DNA of 64,000 nt, from the NCBI GenBank assembly GCA_963576765.1, contig OY755207.1, positions 31,969,355 to 32,033,354 of the forward strand, read 5' to 3'. Below are positions 45,080 to 56,545 of this stretch, piece by piece. The position numbers and the translations under genes were made by a program. This DNA is from Draba incana (Eukaryota; Streptophyta; Magnoliopsida; Brassicales; Brassicaceae). Position 1 is the first letter of the stretch, and each line of letters begins with the position of its first letter. The notes below the pieces were generated by a model, which saw only the letters and a list, made by a program, of their open reading frames with translations, was not told the DNA's origin and searched no databases.

Positions 45080-48000
45080 GGGTTCGATGGTTTTCTAGAA
45101 ACCATCCAAAACTCAATGATTACAACCAGTTAAAACTGTCAAGGGCTTAGAAACTCCCTTACAGTTCAACGCCTAAAGGAATTGAGATTAACACTCTTCC
45201 GGATATAATGTTTCTAATGGAGACTAAAAACCAAGATGATTTTGTTTTTTCTGTTTTTAATTGGATGGGCTATGGCCACAAATTTACCGTACCACCTGAC
45301 GGTCTTAGCAGAGGATTAGCGCTGTTTTGGCGACATGATGTTGAGCTAGAGATTGTAACATCCTCCCCAAACTACATCGATACAGTGGTGAAAACAAGAA
45401 ACAAACGGTTCCATCTAACATTTGTTTATGGTCATCCACAAAAACAGAAAAGAAAAGAGGTATGGGTTAACATTTCGGCATTAGCTGCTATTTGGGACCT
45501 TCCATGGCTCCTGACTGGTGACTTTAACGAAATGGTAGAGAATAAAGAGAAGAGAGGAGGGCCGGCTAGACCAGAAGGTTCGTTTATTGATTTCAGGAAC
45601 TTTATAACGACGAATGAACTTTGGGACGTCAAACATACGGGCAATCCTTTCTCTTGGCGTGGAATGCGCTATGACCATCTTGTTCATGCTAGGTTAGATC
45701 GTTCTCTATCAAACAATGTATGGATTGAGGATTTTCCTTCTGGATACTGTGAGTATCTATGCTTTGAAGGATCAGATCACCAACCGTTGATCACTTATAT
45801 TGATGATACTCTGAAAAAGAAGAAGGGTATGTTTCGGTTTGATAAATAATTACGGGACAAAGATGAGATCTTTGATCTAATTATGAGGTCTGATCCAAAT
45901 TCTTTAGAAACAAAAATTCGTCATGTAAGATCAGAGCTCACTAAATGGTCAAGGGAACAAAGTCAAAACAGTGCAAAGATTATTAAAGAATCTCAAGATC
46001 ACTCGAAGCTGCGCTATCTAATGATATTCCTGATTCCATTGAAATTGAAAAACATACCTAAATTCTTGAACAAGCTTATCGTAATGAAGAAGCTTTCTGG
46101 CAACAGAAGAGTCGAGTCTTATGGCTCAATGGTGGAGATCTTAACACGGCATATTTCCATGCAGTTACAAGAGATAGACGTACGTGTAACTGATTCACGG
46201 TAATTGAAGATGAAATGGACAGAGCGTATCATACGGAAGAAGACATCACCAAGGTTATCTCTGAGTATTTTCGGAAACATCTTCTCCTCTAATGGAGTTA
46301 CAAATCTTGACGTAGTTCAAGAGGCTATACAGCCGTGTGTCTTGGATGACATGAACCGGAAACTTATATTAATTCCAATGGCAGAAGAAATTAGACTTGC
46401 TACTCTTTCAATCTACGCTGATAAAGCTCCGGGTCCCAAAGGCTTTACCAGAGGCTTCTTTCATTCTTTTTGGCAGATCATTGGCTCGAATATTGTATCG
46501 GAAATTCAAGAATTCTTTATCTCAGGAATCTTTCCGAAGGAGATGAACAAAACACATATTTGACTAATTCCCAAAGTATCGGGACCTCGCAAAGTAGCAG
46601 ATTACCGGCCTATTGCTTTATGCAACATATACTACAAAATCGTAGCAAAAATTCTAACCAAGAAGCTCCAAATCATTCTCCACTCACTCATTTCCGAGAA
46701 TTAATCCGCATTCGTACCAAACAGAGCCATATCCGATAATGTCTTAATTACTCATGAGATTCTTTATTATTTAAAGATCTCTCAAGCGTGAAAGAGAGGA
46801 TCCATGTCTGTTAAAACGGACATGAGCAAGGCATACGATCGAATCGAATGGGGATTCGTAAAGGAAGTTTGTCGAAGAATGGGATTTCATGAGATATGGA
46901 TAAACTGGATTATGGACTGTGTCACCACTATGTCCTATTCTTTCCTCAGCAATGGCAGCCCACAAGGTTCGGTTTTGTCATCAAGAGGCCTAAGACAAGG
47001 CGATCCACTCTCTCCGTATTCATTCATTCTGTGTACAGAAGTACACTCGGGTTTATGTCGTAGAGCGCAAGAGACTGGTTCTCTCCCAGGAATACGTGGC
47101 GCAAGAAACAGCTCTTTCATCAATCATTTATTATTTGCGGACGACACCATATTCTTCTGCCGAAGCGATGAAGATAGCTGCAAAATGCTAGCCAATATTT
47201 TGTCCTAATACGAGCAAGCATCAGGCCAAGTGATAAACCTTGTAAAATCATCGATGATGTTTTCTTCAAAAACTATTTGGTCGTGTCGAAATAAAGCCAA
47301 ACAAGTGCTAAAAATTACAAAAGAAGGAGGAACGGGAAAATATCTAGGACTCCCAGAAAATTTCGGGCGTCGAAAACGAGATATCTTCACTTCACTGGTT
47401 GATCGCATTCGACAACGAAGTCAAAGCTGGTCCACACGTTTCTTATCCACTGCGGGCAAACAAGTTTTACTTAAATCCATCCTTACCGTTATGCCTTCGT
47501 ACACAATGTCATGCTTCAAGCTACCTCATTCCTTGTGTAAAAGGATCCAATCTATTTTCACAAGGTTTTGGTGGGATGGTAACGCAAGTAAGAAGAAAAT
47601 AGCTTGGATATCTTGGGATAAAATGACCATACCAAAGAATGCGGGAGGATTGGGATTTAGAGATATTGAGGAATTCAATGATGCGCTCCTAGCAAAATTA
47701 AGCTGGCGTATCCTCTCTAACCCGGACGCACTAGTTGCTCGCATTCTCTTGAGAAAATATTGTCATAGCTCGCCATTTCTTACATGTGCAACACCGACTA
47801 ATGCGTCTCATGGATGGCGCGGCATTTTAGGAGGAAGACGAGTTTTATCGCAGGGACTTGGTTGGTTAATAGGTAATGGCCACTCTATCAAAGTTTGGGG
47901 GGACCCATGGCTCTCCCCTACAGAGCCATTAGTACCATTCGGACCAGCACCGCGACAATATGCTCATCTAAGAGTATCGGACCTCCTCACTCTCGATGGA

Positions 48001-49110
48001 AATGGCTGGAATTGGGAGCTTATCCGACGATGTTTACCGCAATATGAAGAGCACATACGGTCACTGGTCCTTGGAGTTACTAAGCATGAAGATCAACTAA
48101 TGTGGTTAGCTAATAAAAATGGTATATATTCAACAAAAAGTGGCTATTCTTTAATGGCAAGAGAGGCTTCATCTCCTCTGTTTCAACAATTTGATTGGCA
48201 TAAGAATGTTTGGAGTTGAAAAACGCTTCCAAAGATTAAGACTTTCTTATGGAAAGTGGCTGTCGAGGCTCTCCCTGTCGGCTCTCAGTTACAACACAGG
48301 GGCATCAGAGGCAACACGAACAGTATTCATTGCGGTGCCACTGAGACAGTGGAACATGTTCTGTTTCAATGCTCATGGGAAAAGAAAACATGGGAATTGG
48401 CTCCTCTCTCCCATCTCGACCTGGGACGCAGCCATTCTACTTTGGAGTTCCTAGTAGCAACTCGTAAAGCCCTTTTTCTGCCTCCTTGTGGCCTTACATC
48501 TGCATCTCTCTCCTCTTGGATCTGCTGGCACATATGAACCGCTCGAAACCAACTTATCTTCGAGTCCATTACGTATTCACCAGAGGAAGTGATTGCTAAG
48601 TCCCTAAAGGAAGTTAAAGCTTGGCAAGTAGCTCAAGAGGCATTACCACCACATAGAAAGTCGGATCCTCCAACCCCTTGTGAGCTCCCATCCACGGGTT
48701 TCATCTGTCACACCGACGCGGCATGGGACAAAGACACCAGGAACTGTGGACTCGGTTGGTGGTTTCGGTCAAGCAATGAAGCTACACAAGAAGAATACCA
48801 CTGCCCGATGGCACAAGTTCAATCAGTACTGACAGCAGAAGCATGGGCCATCATTAAGGCTCTTCAAATGGCAAAGGAGAAAGGACATCAAGAGATCCTC
48901 GTGTGTTCGGATTCACAAGTTTTAATTAACTTACTTCGAAAGAAGAAATCACACACGGAGATATATGACGTTTTGTTTGATATTAGTATGTTAGCTATGT
49001 TCTTTCGTAAGCTATCCTTTGCGTATGTACCACGAGAGGCCAATATGTTGGCTGACTCGTTATCCAAACGAGCTATTAAAGCTTGTGCTATGTTGACCCT
49101 TACGACGTAA
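45080..49110 (+). pseudogene. LINE ORF2 (endonuclease, reverse transcriptase, RNase H), many lesions
   Basis: The APE-type endonuclease is mainly at 45208-45849 (MFLMETKN, LLTGDFNEM, GSDHQPLI), with its N-terminus in another frame from about 45080. After a TAA at 45847-45849, the reverse transcriptase is spread over several frames: 46204-46563 (APGPKGFTRGFFHSFW), 46804-47208 (TDMSKAYDRIEWGF, RGLRQGDPLSPY, FADD at 47133-47144) and 47230-48219. Zinc-binding remnants lie at 48219-48540. RNase H is at 48589-49110 (CHTDAAWD, AEAWAIIKAL, VCSDSQVL, REANMLADSLS). Separate stops and shifts occur every few hundred bases, so it is older than the LINE at 17656. Confidence 0.85.
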
Positions 49111-49966
49111 GCTTTAATAAATTTATGGTTTTGACAAATTTTTTTTTTTTTAATTGTATACGGAAGAAACAAATTACATCAAAGTTTCTTCTCATTAAAA
49201 TTGGAATAATTTTGTTTCAAAGCAAAATATAAGCACAAAAACAATATAATTCAAGCAAACAAAAATGCAACTATCCATGTCTAATTGATAATGGATTAAG
49301 TCTTAAAGTTGATACATATGCATCATTGCAAAAAATTAGGTATTGTAAAATGAAAATAAAGTAACAAATTTTAGGTATCGACCATTTTTATTTTCTTTTT
49401 AGATTAAAATAAAGAGATCATTTCACAACTAATCCACTTCTTTTGGTCAAATGCAAAACTAACCCACTTTTTCTTCCTTTTTACTATTCACCACTTTCTC
49501 ACAAATCTCTTCTTCTCTTCTTCTCATATTCACGAAAATGCCATTATCTTTTTTTTTTTTCAAAATCAGAAACTTACCAAAAGACTAAAACACCAAAAAA
49601 CATTAACTTATTTACGAAACTGCCATCTTTTTCAAATTTTCCAACCACCATGAACAACCAAATTCAAGCTCTAAATGGTACATCAACCAATTTTTGTTAC
49701 GTAAATGCATAATATATGAGCTCATAACTTCAACATCTTCAATTTTCTCTCCAATTTCATCTAAAAGTCTCGAATTTTTGTTTTTACATTTTTTGTTTAC
49801 TCAGAACTTCATGTATTCTCGTAATTCTTCCAAATAAAACGGTTGGGATTATTTTTTTTGGTGAAATTGATAGTTTCAGTGGTTTAAGAACGTGAAGACG
49901 AAGTCGAACGAGTGAAAAAGTTAACGATTTTTTATTTCAGATCTAGTTCGTAAATGTAGACTGCAT

Positions 49967-51283
49967 TTGAAGCCTACAAGTCAACTTAGAGTTAGATTTG
50001 CATTTGACTATTATTTGTAAAAAATGTAAAGTAGACTGTATTTTAAGTCTACACACTCTTCTTTGAGAACAATAAAAAATATTGTAGACTTCGTGTGCAT
50101 GCAACGGAAAAATCAGGTCACTTTTGCATTTGACCAGGCCATTGACCGTAAAAAGTAGACTGCATTTGAAGTCTACTTTAAGTAGACTTCAAATGCAGTT
50201 TACAAACAAGTCACTTTTTGGGTTTGATTTTTTTTTTTGTAGACTTCATTTGTAGTGTACTCTGAAAAGTGAGGTTAGTTTTGTGTTTGACCAATCTTTT
50301 GAAATATTGACCCGAAAGTACATATCTTTTGTAGACTTTATTTCCAGTATACTTTTAAAAGTAGACTAGAAATGAAGTCTACAAAAAAAGTACATATTTT
50401 TTGGTCAACACCAAATATAACCTACATTTTATGTAGACTTCATTTGCAGTCTACTTTAAAAGTCAGCAAAAAGTCAAATCCAAAAGTAACCTGTTTTTTT
50501 TTTTGGCGTAGACTGCAAATGAAGTCTACTTTCTTACGTAGTCTACAAATGAAGTCTACTTTCTTATGTAGACTGCAAATGAAGTCTACTTTTGAACAGT
50601 AGAAATATTTGATCAAATGCAAAAGTAACCTGCACAATTATGTATACTGCAAATGAAGTCTACACCAAAAAGTCAACGTTTTGGTCAAATGAAAAAGTAA
50701 CCTTTGTAGACTGCAAATGAAGTCTACAACTCTTGTAGACTTTATTTGCAGTCTACATACCGATTTGCCTTGATTGCAAAAGTAACCCATTGTAGACTAC
50801 ATTTGAAGACTGCATTTGAAGTCTACTCAAGAAGACTTCAAATGCAGTATACAAATGTGATAGTTTTTTTAAATGCATTTTTTGACATATCACATAGAAT
50901 TTTTTTGATTTTTTTGTTCTCACATGTTTGTTAGTTGTATATCTACCCCTGTAAGAGTTGGTCATGTTTAAGACAAATATTTGTGGGGCAAACTTATTTT
51001 CTTGATTTGGTGACTAGTTAGCTCATACTGAGTAGACTGCACTTGAAGTCTACTCTAAGTAGACTACATTTGAAGTCTACAAAAGTGATAGTTTTTTAAA
51101 ATGCATTTTTTGACATATTTACAATGTATTTATTTGATTTTTTTGTTCTCACATGTTTGCTAGTTGTTTTCCTACTCTCTGTAAGAGTTGATCATGTTTT
51201 AGACAAATATTTATGGGGTAAATTTATTTTCTTGATTTGGTGACTAGTTAGCTCATATAACGTAGATTGCATTTGAAGTCTAC
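49967..51283. repeat. Array of 22-bp dyad GTAGACT-N8-AGTCTAC, left cluster
   Basis: About 18 copies or near-copies, for example at 49967, 50032, 50155, 50361, 50432, 50507, 50568, 50706, 50735, 51032, 51058 and 51262. The arms GTAGACT and AGTCTAC are reverse complements. The 8-bp centre is usually GCATTTGA, GCAAATGA or TCATTTGC. Spacing is irregular (30-200 bp), unlike a satellite. Confidence 0.85.
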
Positions 51284-51699
51284 TTTTTAATTTCGATTAT
51301 CTTTCATATGTTTTTTATTTATAGATAATGATTTAGTTACCTACTTAATTTACATGTGAAAATCGAATGCATAAAATCAAAAAAGTCGACAAAAAAGTCA
51401 ATATCTTAAGATTATGGGAAATAAAACGAGGGTTTACTTGTCATGTTTAGTGTTTGTATGCATGTCTTTCTTTCTTTCTTTGCTAAGGCACGTGGATTTG
51501 GTTATGCTTGTCTTATAATAACCCATTCAACTACACTCGTGACTAAAATTCGAAGGCTTGGATTCAAACTGGCAAAAGTGAGGTTTGGATTGTTTACATA
51601 CAACTCTTAAAACTATGAAACAAAGCTTCTCTTAATTTAGCAAAAGGGAACATTTTCATGAACAAAATGACTAAACAAAAACATTCACATCTGAACTTT

Positions 51700-51895
51700 A
51701 GCACTCGGGATTGGTTTCGACATCGTCGACTGACACAGAAGCTAGAACGAGCTGAGGGGTAGGAATTGTGTAAGTGTAATTCTCGCGGTCTCGCCTTCTT
51801 CTCCCTTTGCAATCTGAAAGATTCTCTCTTTCTTGCTTTGTAACTGTTAGGATCCTCTGGTACAATCTCTCTTGGGTACACACTAATCTGCAAAA
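51700..51895 (-). other. Unrecognised terminal exon in the capture region
   Basis: A minus-strand acceptor (tttttgcag, just above 51895) precedes sequence open in two frames. One frame ends in VDDVETNPEC and a stop near 51701. It may be the last exon of a third captured gene or of the chimera. Family not recognised. Confidence 0.35.
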
Positions 51896-52269
51896 ACAAA
51901 GAAAAAATATCTCATTCTTGAAATCCAAGAAGATGAAGAAAGCTTTGACATGATCATAGACTAGTTACCAAGCATAGCTTAGAAGTATATTCTAAAATGG
52001 ATTCTAAAACAAGAGTTTTTTTATCACAGTTTTGTGTAATCATCATTCATGAACAAAATGGTTTCATTATAAACCCAAGCAATGACCAAGACGATAATCT
52101 GGAAATGGAATCCAAAAATAAGAGCTTTTAAATTCAATAATTTCATGTTTAAAGCATCATAAGATTAATGAATAAGATATAAGATCTATCTAGAAAAAGC
52201 TAAATTGCACAAACAGTAAACTGCACAAACTTAAAAGCCAAAGTATATGTAACATAAACCATTAATAAA

Positions 52270-52560
52270 GCCTTGTTGAAAATTAAAAATGTAAGCAAGC
52301 GAGTTAAAGAAATATGTAAGGAAAAAAGTAAGCAAGTACAAGGAATGGAAAAAGGGAAGCAGAGAAGCAAGAAATGGAAACAGTTAAAGAAGCAAAATAA
52401 GCAATTATATTAGTAGGCAAATTAAACACCTATGCAATAAAGCAAGTACGTAACCAAGTAAGCAAGCAAGAAATGAAACAAAAGGAAGTATGTAAGCAGA
52501 AGATTAAGGAACAAAAGCAAGTTAGAAAGCAAAGTAATCAAGCAGACAAAGAACGAGTAA
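52270..52560 (+). repeat. Purine-rich aagcaag low-complexity stretch
   Basis: Degenerate repeats of aagcaag/aagtaag, with no period clear enough to call a minisatellite. Confidence 0.5.
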
Positions 52561-52719
52561 GGGGCGAAGGATCAACATTGGTCAGATTCAGAGGACAAGT
52601 GCGGATGATCTTCAATTGTCACCTGTGTATAACAGAGGATCACACAATCGATCAACATTGGTTGGTCAGATTCAGAGAACAAAAGAGAGGAAAACTTTGG
52701 TGGATTTACAAAAATTGAT

Positions 52720-53172
52720 TTGGTTCGATTGATACCGTTTTAAGAGCATGGTCTTGGCTAACATCCTCCATTACAAGTTCAGGTTGCAGCAGCATCCTTG
52801 ACTACAAGACACCATAGACTTTAAGTAGATAAAAGAAAACATAAACAAGTAACAAAAATGGAAGGATGTAGAATATAATAAAACGAAACAAGTATGAAGA
52901 AGATGCATACCTCATCATAGCCAGTAAGCCAAGCACGAGGAGTTTGGTAATAATACTTATCATACCTGAACCAAAGTGAAGAGTTATGAATTTGCCTACT
53001 ACTGACCCAAAAGTATGAGAACTGTATCTAGAAGTCAAAATGCAGTAATACATTCTTTAAGTATGCAAGAAGTGCAGAATGCTTACGTTATGGTAACATC
53101 ATATGTTCGAGTTCGGAGAATGTTATCGTCATCAGGTTCATGAGCCACAAGATAAGTTGACTGAAGCGTTGC
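52720..53172 (-). pseudogene. Captured ATG3 fragment (autophagy E2-like enzyme)
   Basis: Three consecutive exons with introns retained. 53087-53172 gives ATLQSTYLVAHEPDDDNI and RTRTYDVTIT. 52911-52965 gives YDKYYYQTPRAWLTGYDE. About 52720-52801 gives SRMLLQPELVMEDVSQDHA followed by KTVSIE. From memory this is the central part of plant ATG3, the enzyme conjugating ATG8 to phosphatidylethanolamine. The segment ends before the HPC active-site region, so it cannot be catalytic. Substitutions such as an extra Y in YDKYYYQ and A for V in RAW are consistent with a relaxed copy. Splice sites are GT-AG and look usable. Confidence 0.82.
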
Positions 53173-53744
53173 CTGATTCAACGAAGAGATAGAAATTATA
53201 AAATCGAAATACGCTTCTGTGGCAAAGTGCAGCTACTTTGTTATTCAATTGTACACTAAAAACACCATTTACATCATCTTCGTCAAGAAGCACAACAGGA
53301 CAATCATATCTCCTCCTATTATTACATTAAAACTTGACCTTGAAGAACCATAAGATTACAAACATGGAAAGTTGAGTAACAATCTCTGAATTTGAAAAAA
53401 AAACCCATATACAATAGTAAAAAAACATTTACCTTTCTTCTTCCTCTAGGAGCCATTTCAAACCCTCACGGCTCTTTCTGAAGAAATTCAAAAGCGAAAA
53501 ATGTAAGTTTCAATCTCTGGGTTTAAAGCAAAAAGACCCTAAATTTCAAAACCCCAAAAGTCACACAACAAAACCCAGAAACTCTAAAGCTTCGTTTCGC
53601 GACAAACAAAGGCAAAGAGAGATAGAGAGCTTACGATGGAGAAGAAAAGCGACGAAATTGACGGCGAGAAAGGAAAACACACCAAAACCATTAGACCACA
53701 AATCATCAAAATCCATGATACATAAAACAAATTACAATACAAAA

Positions 53745-54166
53745 CCAGATTTTTGACGGGAGTAACACCACCATGATCTCTCCAATCAAACTCCTCAGGG
53801 AGATTCTCAGTAGATAGAATCGGGGCCTTATTAAGCTTAAACCCATATTTACCTCGTAACATCTTCATAAACTCAGATCGAGTCAGATCTGAAAACTGCG
53901 TAATGCCATGAGTAGCCGACGGATCTAACTTCTGATGACGCCTCGCTCGCCTGAGATTCGCCTTGAAAACCGAGAATCGATAATCATGCTCCTCGTTAGA
54001 ACCATAAAAGTGATCCTCCGAGGTTAGAATCTTCGGCTCGGATCCATCAACTTAAGAGGAAGAAGAGAACGAAAACTAAGAGAGAAAGCTTAAGATAATC
54101 CATTGATTTTGATTTGAAGAAATCATAGAGGAAAAGAGACAAACGACGTAAGAGGAAGGAGGCCAT
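53745..54166 (-). pseudogene. Captured RD19-type papain-like cysteine protease fragment
   Basis: Minus strand. It has an ATG at 54166, a hydrophobic start (MDYLKLSLLVFVLFF) after a short extra leader, and an in-frame stop near 54055. Then the I29 pro-region follows (EPKILTSEDHF, NEEHDYRFSVFKANLRRARR, HGITQFSDLTRSEF), and the mature start NLPEEFDWRDHGGVTPVKN. Similarity stops just before the catalytic cysteine (QGSCGSCW in the family). A stretch of about 12 residues of the pro-region after SEDHF is missing. It is the 5' end of an RD19-like gene including, probably, its promoter, lying upstream of the ATG3 fragment in the same orientation. Confidence 0.82.
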
Positions 54167-54289
54167 GTGTACATCTGAAGATTTTTTTAGAGAGAAAAAT
54201 AGAAGAAATTTTTTTTTTACAAATTAGGTTTAGCTTTGTAAGTTTCATTTATATACGGGGATAAAATTTTTGGTTAGGTTAAATTTTTG

Positions 54290-54900
54290 GTTTAGCAGAC
54301 TTTATATGAAGTCAATAAAACCCTAAATTTTCACCAAACCCTAAATTTTATGTAGACTGCAAGTCTACAATCTGAAACCCTAAATTGATTATTTTTAATG
54401 GATTATTCAAATACTTACATAAACTTGTATCAAACATTCAACATCTAATATATTCACAATTTATCACTTTTATGCAAGTTTTACGTTTTAAATGTAGAAA
54501 TTATAAACCTTAAATAAAATCCTACATTACAACTTCAAATACTCTAAACCGAAACTATATATATGAATCCCAAAACATAAATCCATTACAATCCGAAACT
54601 CATAAAACTTATATTCAACCAATTACAAAAACTACGAACCGCTTCAATAGCTAACTAAATTGTGATAGAGTAGAATTTATGGTATCCACGTATACTTTAG
54701 TATAGAACATGATACTTATTCATTCATTCTCAATGCAATTTGTCTTTTTTTTTTATAATTTGTTTTAATTTTGTGAAATTTTATTTTTTTTCAATTCATA
54801 AATTTAAATATCATATATAATTATGATGCTGACTTCATTTGCAGTCTCCAAGTAGACTTCATAAGATGTCAACTGAGTAGACTTCACGTGTAGACGTCAA
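54290..54900. repeat. Dyad motif cluster, right side
   Basis: Degenerate copies of the same 22-bp motif at about 54294, 54353 (a shortened GTAGACT-GC-A-AGTCTAC form), 54829, 54852 and 54875. Fewer and more decayed than the left cluster. Confidence 0.65.
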
Positions 54901-54980
54901 AAGACTAAAAAGGTCAATATGCATTTCCTTTTTTTGTTTGCTCATTAATGCTTTATTTGTAATTTCACTACCTATTTGGG

Positions 54981-55447
54981 TTACTTTTCACTAACATGAG
55001 ATGATGGTCTTACTTCTACATTTTAAATCAAGTTTTAAGTCATTATTAGCAATTTCCTCTAAAATAAATGACAATGATTATTTCTGTTGGAATTTGTTTT
55101 GTCATATATATAAATGTTTTTTCAAAATTTATCGATTGTATTATTGGTTAAGTTATATTAGAACATGCGCATGTGTTATGTTATGAATAACACAAAAAGT
55201 GTCAAAATGTATATATATTGAAAATATAGCTTTGCGAAAACCTAACTTTGAGATAATTAGTGATGCACTAATATAAAAATAAGTATTTAGTTGATATCAA
55301 ATTATATTAGTCTTACTAATAATATATCACAAAATTTTCTTGAAGCCCACAAAATCTCTCTTTTTTATACCATCTACAACGGAAGTTCTTCACAAGAATT
55401 TTAAACAATAAAAAATCTTAAAATAATAAAAAGCAGAAAAATGTTGA
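54981..55447. other. AT-rich intergenic region
   Basis: No feature recognised. Confidence 0.35.
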
Positions 55448-55884
55448 TGTAACGCCCCGACCGTTCTATCCATGGGCTCCACGTCCACTATTGGCCCTTG
55501 GGCCCATACTCTCCGACGGTCAGTGCGTTAGTCCGGGAGGCTCGGAAGTCATGTTTACTGACCATGCAAATCACCACGTGATCTTTTCCCATGTTTTAAC
55601 CTCACTCACACGGTACTGGAAATGACTTCCCAATAGGTCACCCATCCTGAAACTATTCCAGCTCAAGCACGCTTAACTTTCGAGTTCTCTCAAGACCTGT
55701 GACCGAAAAGATAAGTGCACTTTGGTGATATAGGTAGCCAAATCAATTCTTTTTTAAAATTGATTTGGCTACCTATATCACCAAAGTACACTTATCTTGT
55801 CGAGTTTTGGGACACCCGGTTTAAGGGCATAAATGGTATATGCGGTATATGCGGAGAGACTTAAAAAAGAATTGATTTGGCTAC
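55448..55884 (-). mobile_element. Cassandra LTR (minus strand) with an inverted partial copy
   Basis: Bases 55448-55755 are the reverse complement of the Cassandra LTR seen at 36820 and 38715, starting (plus-strand view) TGTAACGCCCCGACCG. They include a 5S-like domain (about 55611-55735) with gcacgcttaact and ggtcacccat. At about 55756 the sequence turns back: 55756-55884 reads as the plus-strand LTR start (attgatttggctacctatat, then gggcataaatggtatatg). The result is a palindromic junction around ttcttttttaaaattgattt. Confidence 0.8.
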
Positions 55885-56545
55885 TGTGGGAGCCTGAGCT
55901 AGCACAATTAAATTTATTTGGGTTCGTGAAGAGGAAGAGATTTCTAGAGTTAGTTAAGTCGCAAGAGAGGAATAAGAGCTTTTCTTTATTGCTGTGTAAA
56001 CGTTTGAGTGCAAGATTGTGAGTTGAATTGCCCATCCCCCTATAAGGGTTTTTACATTAACTATATATACTATCTCTAGGGCGGCTAAACATTCCTAAGT
56101 CTTCGAGGAATCTTCTCCTACTAAAGTCGGTTGTATCTCAGTGGGCTTCATGCCTGGACCGGGCCTCGTACCATTGTTGTGTCGCCGAGCCATCTTCGCA
56201 CTATCAGGCTACTGGACCGAGCACGTGGTCGGCCCACTGAAGAACCGAGCACGCGGTCGGCCCGTCATGGTACCGAGCATGCGGTCGGCCTGTCATGGTA
56301 CCGAGCACGCGGTCGGCCCGACGTGGTCCGAGCACGCAGTCGTCTCGCCGTGGCACCGAGCACGCGGTCGGCTCCTTCCCGGTCCGGTGTCTGTTTCGAG
56401 TAGACTTAATCAGCTGCCACATGTTCTGCATCGCGGAAAGACTCAGGTGTTGTTGCGCTTTCTTCATCGAGAGTCCGGAGGGCCTTTTCTTTAGTCGTTT
56501 TGTCTTTGGACGTTAATGTTGAGCGGGTGAAAACCGACCCCAACA
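55885..56545 (-). repeat. 3' LTR of the second Tat-like element
   Basis: Starts TGTGGGAG and ends CCCCAACA; 661 bp. Read on the minus strand, the bases inside it (56546-56563) form CCGAGCTGAGGGGCTAAC, a polypurine tract. This is almost the same as the tract of the first element (CCAAGCTGGGGGGCTAAC), although the LTRs differ. Confidence 0.8.
56215..56375. repeat. Minisatellite in the LTR (accgagcacgcggtcggc)
   Basis: About six degenerate copies of a 27-30 bp unit built on ACCGAGCACGCGGTCGG. Confidence 0.85.

Larger units (their letters stand above)
42866..49140 (+). mobile_element. LINE (L1-type), near full length, decayed
   Basis: About 6.3 kb with a 5' leader, ORF1 and ORF2, inserted in the 3' flank of the pectinesterase gene. 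Edges are approximate: sequence related to 22338-22530 lies on both sides (42790-42865 and 49160-49215). The T-rich bases at each side (aaattatttttt and aaatttttttttt) may be the target duplication. Confidence 0.8.
49440..54980 (-). mobile_element. Probable gene-capturing DNA element (MULE/VANDAL-like), ends not resolved
   Basis: Two arrays of a 22-bp dyad lie at the sides (49967-51283 and 54290-54900), enclosing a minus-strand chimera of host gene fragments (51700-54166). The layout, non-coding motif-rich flanks around captured exons with introns, is that of a Pack-MULE or TIR-less VANDAL derivative. I found no convincing terminal inverted repeat or 9-bp duplication, so the limits are approximate and the superfamily is inferred. 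Confidence 0.5.

Noticed and set aside
49443..49712. Open frame of 89 codons at the left of the dyad array
   Set aside because: Low-complexity S/F/K-rich translation with no family resemblance or splice context.
49967..51283. Repeats with spacers, considered as a CRISPR-like array
   Set aside because: This is eukaryotic nuclear DNA. The motif is a dyad with irregular 30-200 bp spacing and both orientations, with no cas genes.
56131..56516. Open frames in the LTR minisatellite
   Set aside because: The repeat lacks stops in several frames. It lies in an LTR and its product would be simple repeats.
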